The notes under the pieces are model-generated. The model worked only from the letters and a program-made list of their open reading frames with translations. It made no database searches and was not told the DNA's origin. Position numbers and translations under genes: made by a program. This document shows, in pieces, positions 57,784-64,000 of a DNA stretch of 64,000 nt; the first letter of the stretch is position 1, and each line of letters starts with the position of its first letter. Source of the DNA: Pontederia crassipes (Eukaryota > Streptophyta > Magnoliopsida > Commelinales > Pontederiaceae); assembly GCA_030549335.1 (NCBI GenBank), contig CM060188.1, forward strand, positions 7,378,001 through 7,442,000, written 5' to 3'.

Positions 57784-58986
57784 AAAATTACACGATTGGT
57801 CCTTTAATTTTAAGTCAATTTTAAATCGATCTCCTAACTTCAATTTGCAATCAGAATGTTCTTCATCTTTAATTTTCTTGCACGGTTAGTTCTCTTGATC
57901 AGTGATCAGTTTTTCGATTACCTTGCATACGTGGCCGTTTTTCTCTCTCATACAGTTTAAGTCATCCTCGTCATTATAAAAGTTTTTTAAAAAATAAAAA
58001 AAAGGTGAAGTCATCGACGTCATTATAAAAATTTTAAAAAATAAAAAAGTGGGGCCGAGGCAGTGGCCCTTTTGCAAATCTCGCCGGCAGCCCCCTCATC
58101 CTCCTCTCGTTCTCCGTCAGCGGCCCCCTTTCCGCTAACGGAGTATCCCTGCTCCCAATCCCTCCTCCCGCCTCTGGATCCTCGTCGGTGTCGAAGCCTC
58201 AATCGCCTCGCGGCCGTTGTCCCCCAACGTGCTGGAGTCGTCGGTCGTCGCGAAGCGCGCTCCGTCCCTGCCTCCCGTGCTGGCATACCCGGATCGCGGA
58301 TTGGGCTAGGTGGCGCCCGTCGGGATCTACAAGCTCAACTATGGGAGGGGGGAGCTGTGCACGAAGAGCCTCGCCGCCGAGAGCGACGTCGGTCCGATGT
58401 TGAAGGAGGAGGAGGGGGTGATGAGCGGGCAAGGGTCGTCGTGGGGATGGAAGCGGGGTGCGACGACGCGGGCCGGTGGAGGGAGGAGCGGAAGCGGCTG
58501 CCCCGGCTGCTGTCGTGGCTCGACGGCGGGTGCTGGAGTGAGTTCTTGAGGGCAGAGCGAGAAGAGGGGAGGTTCCGTCTCACGGAAGTCCAGATTGAGC
58601 GGCCGCCAGAGCTCCTCCGCGCCTCCCGCTGCGACGGGCACCTTCGGTTGGATCTCTGACGATGATGATGAGGAGGATGCGCCGCCCCCCTCCTTCTCCC
58701 TCAGCGACGAGGGAGAACGATCGAGGGGGGCCGCCCCCCTCTGTGGCGAATTCGCAAAGGGGGGCGTCAGATCTCATCTTTTTTTTAAAAAAAATTATAA
58801 TGATGTGGACGACTTAAACTGACGTGGATGAAAGAGAAAGATGACCAGATATGCAAGGCAATCGAGAAAATTTATAATAACCGATTATGAGAACTAATCG
58901 TGCAAAAAAATTAAAAATGAATAACCTTCTGATTACAAATTAAAATTGAAGGATCGATTTAAAATTGACTCAATGTTGATTTACCC
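57784..58986. mobile_element. Fold-back MULE-type element with captured FAF gene fragment
   Basis: The left arm starts AAATTACACGATTGGTCC and reads closely like the arm of the element at 33,492. The right arm is its inverse (GGGTAAATCAACATTGAG and on through TTTGCACGATTAGTTCTC). Each arm is about 200-250 bp, including ATTATAAAAATTTTAAAAAA-type stretches. The core at about 58,050-58,780 is GC-rich and includes a recognisable host gene piece (58,330-58,659). A 9 bp duplication was not found, so the outermost bases may have decayed. Confidence 0.75.
58330..58659 (+). pseudogene. FANTASTIC FOUR (FAF)-domain gene fragment inside the fold-back element
   Basis: One frame gives YGRGELCTKSLAAESDVGPM, close to the CTESLGxESxD stretch that precedes the FAF domain. 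Another frame gives RKRLPRLLSWLDGG, then SEFLRAEREEGRFRLTEVQI and PELLRASRCDGHLRLDL before a stop. This matches the FAF-domain pattern LPPPLxxL, FLRxxREDGRLVLxEV, LRASRxDGRLxLxL. The two pieces lie in different frames, so at least one frameshift separates them. FAF proteins regulate shoot meristem size in dicots; this fragment is presumably not functional. It shows capture of a host gene by the element. Confidence 0.68.
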
Positions 58987-59971
58987 TTACTCTCCTAACC
59001 AATTGATTGTTTTTCCACCTTCTTTACTAGACTATAGTTTCCTTCTTCTATATGTTCTACATTTTTATTTTGAAAAGATCGGATTGAACTGTCCGATTCA
59101 CCCAGTTGGGGCAGGCCAAATCTGCTTTTGCTTCTTCAATAGTGTTGGTTTTAAAAACACTTCAATTTAACCTCATGGGATATTCATCTTTTGTGCATTT
59201 TCTGACCAATTTAAAAAGGATGGAGAGACACGACGAATTGTCGATATAACAGAAGCATTTTGATAGGCTTCAGATTTTTTTCTGATGAGTCATGATCTCT
59301 ATTTTTTAGGTCAGTATGAAATAGCGCTCAAAAGTATCATGGATTAGGACAACAAAGATGTAGTGCAGTGACGTAGCAGTGACACATCATCATTCGGAGA
59401 AGTCACAAATTCGAATTCTGAAACATCAATTATGATAAAAATTGATGCATTCGCCTTCGAGTCAACATTTTAGTAGTGAGCTGCCTAGTTACTTTGTTTG
59501 ATGAAAATTTGACAGTCGAAGGGTTGTTTTCACTTGGGTTTTCAATTAGAAAGATTGCTACCTTTAGATTACATGTAATCTTATATTGCCTAGTTAATTA
59601 TACAGGAATAATCTATTAGATAACATCATTTAGGTTCTCTTTAATGAATCATAAAGGTAATACAAAGTAAAATAGTTTCTCTTATTTTCTTCATTAACTT
59701 TTAACTTTTCGCGACATCTTCAAATATCAACAAAATAATAATCAAACTACAAAGTAATAAACTTGTCCTTTGTCTTACTTCTGAGAGATTGATGTATGTG
59801 GAGAGCTTGCTCTGTTTTTTCACACTTCGAAAACGTAGAGCACAAACATTTTATGATAAAAATGGCAACTAAAAATTTAACTATTTTTATATTTAAGTGC
59901 TCCAATTTTCAAGAGGTTTAAAATGTAAACCGAAATTTCATACTATACAAATTGAATATGAGATAAAATTG

Positions 59972-59975
<4 letters not shown>
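58987..59975. other. Intergenic, nothing firm
   Basis: AT-rich. A stretch at 59,360-59,440 has a tRNA B-box-like AATTCGAATTCT and a possible A box before it, but the match is too weak to call a SINE. Confidence 0.35.

Positions 59976-60005
<30 letters not shown>
59976..60005. repeat. Run of 30 G
   Basis: Uninterrupted homopolymer; its true length is uncertain because sequencing of such runs is unreliable. Confidence 0.8.
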
Positions 60006-60007
<2 letters not shown>

Positions 60008-60344
60008 GCTATGAGAATAAATGTAAGAATTTGAGGTTGTTCTAAGTGAAGTAATCAAACACTCCTACAATAATTTTTTTTGATCAAATGTCAACATTAC
60101 TTATTCATTTTTTATCTGCACATTGAAAATAGAAAAAGTAAGAACAGTGACTTCCTGGTGACATATTTTGTTCTTATATTAAAAATATTGAATTCCTAAA
60201 CCAAACACCTATGCTCCGTTTGGTTGGGGGGAGGGGTAACTTTGCATCGTGTTAACGCATATAATCCATCCGACTAGCCAATTTTTGAAGTTTGCACCAA
60301 ATTATCTCTATTCCACTTGGGGTAGAGTTATTTTCATAAATCTT

Positions 60345-60545
60345 TCATAAACTATCGTGATTTTTCGCATGTAACTCCAAATTATAGACTTATGTTTTTG
60401 TATGCTTAAACTATCACGATTTTTTCATTTTAGTCCTTCCGTCTACTTCTATTACGTTTCTATTACTTTTGATTATTTTATTTATGAAAAGACTAAATTG
60501 TCCATCCCTTCATAACACATTAAATAATACATATAAAAATAGGGG
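60345..60545. mobile_element. Half of a fold-back element
   Basis: TAAACTATCRYGATTTTT twice, AGTCCTTCCGTC and a TTTATGAAAAG/CCATCCCTTCATAA run follow the left arm of the element at 22,966 in order. No GC core or right arm follows, so only one arm remains. Confidence 0.55.
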
Positions 60546-60749
60546 AAATGTTTAATGAGGCCAGTACTTTTGGCCTCACTAAACGGTCAATAAATATACA
60601 GCGTACATTTTCTGATGTGTGGACGGATTTCATCGCGCACCAAACTATTGATAAGACAATGGCAATTTTTAACTTGTCCGTCAGATTAAAATGTGAGGCC
60701 CAGATTCATCCCCTCCACACCAAAACCCACATTCTTCTCTCTCCATGTC

Positions 60750-61340
60750 TTTGCCACCGGCGGCTAGGGCACAAGCATATCTCTTCCCATCTTGCTTCAG
60801 TTTTGTTCGGCAGCTTCAGAACCAGCAAGAGTGATCTGGCTGGCGACTTGTAGGAACTGATCTCCCCTGCGATGAGCTTCATTTTGTTCAACAGCTGCCA
60901 GCAACGAACCAACAAGAGCAGATCTGCCTGACGACTTTCGACGAAGAAGATCTGTCCAGTGGCTTCCCACGGTCAACTTGTAGGAGCAGATCTGTCCGAC
61001 GACGAGTTTCAATTTTGTTCGGTGGCTTCCAGCGATGAACCAGCAAGAGCATTTGCCTGGCGACTTTCGACGAAGGAGATCTGTCCAGCGGCATCCCACA
61101 ATGAAGAAGAAGCGACGAACCAACAAGAGCAGATCTGCCTAGTGACTTTCGATGAAGGAGATCTGACCAGCGGCTTCCCATGACGAAGGAGATCTGTCCA
61201 GCAAGAGCAGATCTGCCTCGTGACTTTTGACCAAGGAGATCTGTCCAGCAAGAGCATATCTGTCCAGTGACGAGCTTTACTTGTGTTCGACAACATATCG
61301 CGACGGTGACTTTCGACAAAGATCTATCCGGCGGCTTCCC
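60750..61340. repeat. Degenerate tandem repeats with GATCTGTCC/GATCTGCC words
   Basis: Repeated phrases such as AACCAACAAGAGCAGATCTG, GACTTTCGACGAAGGAGATC and TGTCCAGCGGCTTCCCA recur about ten times at irregular spacing. The GC content is above that of the flanks. Open frames on both strands here come from the repeats. It lies upstream of the GRF gene and could include its promoter or leader. Confidence 0.7.
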
Positions 61341-61904
61341 ATAGTGTTTCACAAGAATGCACCCGACATAGGTAAGTGGTTTTGTGTCTTCTTATCTCCT
61401 TGTTATGAAGAGGGAAACATCAGAATGAGATTTTGCTTGTTATGTTTTTTTCTCATTGAGAGGGAAAAGGGAAAGGGAGAGATTAAAGGTCTCTTTGCTG
61501 AACTTTTTGGATCTTGCTACTTCATGTTATTTGCTGTAACAATATTAGCATAGTGATCTCTTTGCTGAACTTTTTAGATCTTAGTGTTTCATGTTTAGTT
61601 CCCATAGTGGTTTGGTGGCTTTAATTGTTGCAATCATATTAGCATTCCATATTTATAAACTCCATATTAGCAATTGCAGTTGTAACAAGTGGGTATGTGG
61701 CGCCAGATATGAGTTTGTAACTATTATATTATGCATTCAACACATTCCGTCAAATATGAGTTTATCACTATTTTGGTATAAGAAATTTCTTTTTATATTG
61801 ATGCTACCAATATTTAAAACTATTATAGTTATTGATTGCTTGTTATTTGAGCTATTAATAGGAATTTAGTTATTAACTACTACATCATTTTTTCTTTGTA
61901 GATA

Positions 61905-62241
61905 ATGGCAAAAATCAACTCAGTATTACCCAAGTGTTATTGTGATAAAGAAGCAACAATTAAAACATCTTGGACAGAGAATAAACTAGGGCGAAGGTTC
62001 TACAGTTGTCGATATTATAGGGTGAGTTATTACCTAGTATTCCATTTGTTTTCAAATTTATATTTTTCTTGATTATATGTTATTCAAATTTTTCTGTTGT
62101 ATTTCTTGTAAGCAATATAGAGCATGCCCTTTTTTTCAATGGATGGATCCAATTGATGAATCTCAATACAAAGAAGTCATCGATAAGATGAAAGTCGAGG
62201 ATGAAATGAAAAGCAAAGTAATCAATGAACTGTTGATGTAG
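61905..62241 (+). CDS. Small GRF-type zinc-finger protein
   Basis: Two exons, 61905-62021 and 62113-62241 (donor AGG|GTGAGT, acceptor TTGTAAG), joined in phase 0 to give 81 aa. The GRF zinc finger fills residues 11-49: C11-Y-C13, IKTSWTENKLGRRFYSC ending at C35, and RACPFFQW with C44. The CHCC-like set C11, C13, C35, C44 and the GRRFY and FFQW motifs are the family signature; the usual Gly after CxC is Asp here. A short charged helix (about 55-80) ends the protein. An acceptor-like TTTCTTTGTAG just before the ATG suggests a spliced leader. Such single-domain GRF proteins are common in plants, often near transposons; the role is unknown, nucleic-acid binding inferred. Confidence 0.72.
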
Positions 62242-63089
62242 ATAAATAAGTTCGAAGAAGAAACAAGAAGCAAGAAAAATTGACATAGTTTATGTTGTAA
62301 AATGATGATATTGTTGATAATATTTGTATTTGCTTTTATAATATCCATACGATGTAATGAATTTGTAGGTTTAAGACTTTGCATATGCAAATGCTTTGCT
62401 AAGTGAAAATTTGGAACTCCGTAAATGTTGTACATGAAGTGCATTCTATGATATTTTCCTTCATCTCCATGAATTTTTTGTCATGCATATCTTATTATGC
62501 ATGTATAAAACTGTACAACATAGCCTTTATACAAATTTGAGTAGCAAAGTCAAAAATACGATATTATTTTTAAATGGGCATCCATACTCCTCCTATTGGA
62601 GATTCCTTTTTGGACGACTCACTTGTATACTTCATAATTTACACTGGGGAGACCGATACTCCCAACAAAATGATACGAGACACGAATGCACTAGATATCA
62701 CACTGAGCAAGAACCTAAACATGGTGTAAGATCAAGTGAACAACAAACAATGATAAATGTAACAACAAACGACATAACGAAATGAACCACTAAGTTTACA
62801 TTTAATGCACCATCTCGTAGGTGGGAAAATTCAATACAGAAACACATATCTACAAAGAAAGACAATACCATAAACAACCTTGATGATTCTATTGACGAAT
62901 ATGACACAAAGAAAGACAATAACATAAAGAACCATATCACTATGAACTAGTAAAACACTTCAAGTGAACTTCAAGCTTCTTGCAGAATTTCTCCCCCTTA
63001 CAACATAGAGTACAACTTCTTCAACAAAGAAGAACAAAAAGGCAATAAATCACTTATAATGAAGAGTACAACTTCTTAAAAAAATATGA
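62242..63089. other. Intergenic between GRF and FAR1-like pieces
   Basis: AT-rich, with short low-complexity frames. Near 63,009-63,042 and 63,066-63,101 a GTACAACTTCTT-plus-GAACAAAAA segment is duplicated. Confidence 0.4.
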
Positions 63090-63483
63090 ACAAAAATTTG
63101 ACAAACAAGCAATCTATTTGCAAATTTTCTAGTTTCACTAGACTTGTGAAAGTATAATTTCCTAATAGAAAAGCCAATGACTCGCATATAAGTTATAATA
63201 ATTATATGCTTCATCATGTGTATCGAATCTCATACCAACATATGGTTTAGAAAATCCATGAGTCTCCTTGAATCTATCATATTCAACATGCATCTCTGGA
63301 TTAACATCTTCATGATTTTGCCCACTGTTATCATAAAATTTGGATTAATATAAGTAAAAAATTAGAAGTGAGAAATATGAGCAGCAATGCGTACCTTTGT
63401 TGTCGATCATCCAATCCTTCAATGCAATATTCTTGAGAATATATCTCACACACATCAATGTCATTACTCATGTTTGATGTCAT
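63090..63483 (-). pseudogene. FAR1-related N-terminal fragment, frameshifted
   Basis: The minus-strand exon 63483-63395 starts MTSNMSNDIDVCEIYSQEY. A GT-AG intron (63394-63325) joins in phase 2 to exon 63324 onward, reading VEYDRFKETHGFSKPYVGMR, FDTHDEAYNYYNLYAS. This is the entry to the FAR1 DNA-binding domain (KPYVGMxFxTxEEAYxFYxxYA). At about 63,185 one base is missing: the next residues GFSIRKLYFHKSSETRKFAN lie in another frame, and the zero frame stops. The rest of the domain and the MULE-type transposase core were not found. It is either a broken FAR1-related gene or the 5' end of a decayed Mutator-type transposase gene. Confidence 0.65.
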
Positions 63484-64000
63484 GAAATCCTAGTAAAACA
63501 CATAAAAAAATTAATAATGGATTAGTACAAATGAATAATCTTAGCAAATGTGATGTTTTATTAATTTAAATTGTGCAGATAAATAACAGTAAAATGCAAT
63601 AACTCAAAAGTAAATAATTAACTTATCAAAGAGTAGACAAGAACTAATCAAATAGCTGAAACCGTGGATCAAAAATAGAAAACTTGCCTCCACTTGGTTG
63701 TCTACAAGTAGCCCTTCAACACTTCTCCATATATGTACAAATGTGCCTATTACATAAAGTGGAAAATCACTAAGAAACTATGCCTCAAGTTATTTTTTAA
63801 CTAGTAGGAAAGAAAATGAAATAAACAAGATGGCATGAGGAACATTCTAAAAGTTATACGATGATGACAACAATAATATAATAGTTAAATTTCATAACAC
63901 CTTAAAATGACGAAGATAAAAAAATGTACTGAACTTCCTCAACTCCTATTTCATCTCAGTAGAAAGATTGCAACATTACTAAACAAACAAAATCATTGGA
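63484..64000. other. Right end of window, nothing recognised
   Basis: AT-rich DNA. It could contain the promoter or further upstream exons of the FAR1-like remnant. Confidence 0.35.

Noticed and set aside
59360-59440. Possible SINE with B-box-like AATTCGAATTCT
   Set aside because: The A box is poor, and no tail or target duplication was seen.

Overview
The window is nuclear DNA of a flowering plant. Long AT-rich intergenic stretches separate spliced genes, and transposon remnants are plentiful. The single-exon genes (B3, MATE, SAUR, mTERF) are GC-rich while the multi-exon genes are AT-rich. That contrast suggests a monocot, but the species cannot be named from this sequence.

Left to right: the last two coding exons of CPSF160 (1-1245). 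A divergent pair of B3-domain genes, of which the left copy is dead (2180-2935, -) and the right copy is intact (5710-6441, +). A decayed Ty1/copia element on the minus strand (about 7000-14079) split by a 3.0 kb CACTA-like element (10643-13664), which carries a fragment of a protein kinase gene. A MATE transporter (14396-15925, -) with a long (CT)n tract just upstream. A 14 kb gene desert (16.2-30.2 kb) filled with fold-back elements, a miniature LTR retrotransposon (21426-21873) and MITE-like repeats. A SAUR gene (30627-30929). A second desert with another fold-back element (33492-34454) and long microsatellites.

Then a second divergent B3 pair, paralogous to the first, with the left copy intact (38469-39164, -) and the right copy broken (39782-40330, +). 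ARGONAUTE4 follows, with 22 coding exons that stay in frame (44213-49872, +; 911 aa). Next are a two-exon SAM-dependent methyltransferase (51082-52255), a 978 bp Mutator-type element with a perfect 9 bp target duplication (53086-54063), an intronless mTERF gene (54412-55590), and a fold-back element whose core holds a broken FAF-domain gene fragment (57784-58986). The right end has a tandem-repeat tract, a small two-exon GRF zinc-finger gene (61905-62241) and a frameshifted FAR1-like N-terminal fragment (63090-63483, -).

The genes do not form a pathway. CPSF160 acts in mRNA 3' end formation, AGO4 in RNA-directed DNA methylation, mTERF in organelle gene expression, SAUR in growth and MATE in transport. 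The most distinctive content is the set of non-autonomous elements with AT-rich inverted arms and GC-rich cores, two of which show 9 bp target duplications (one perfect, one 7 of 9), the capture of host gene pieces by two unrelated elements, and the duplicated divergent B3 pairs in which each pair keeps one working member.
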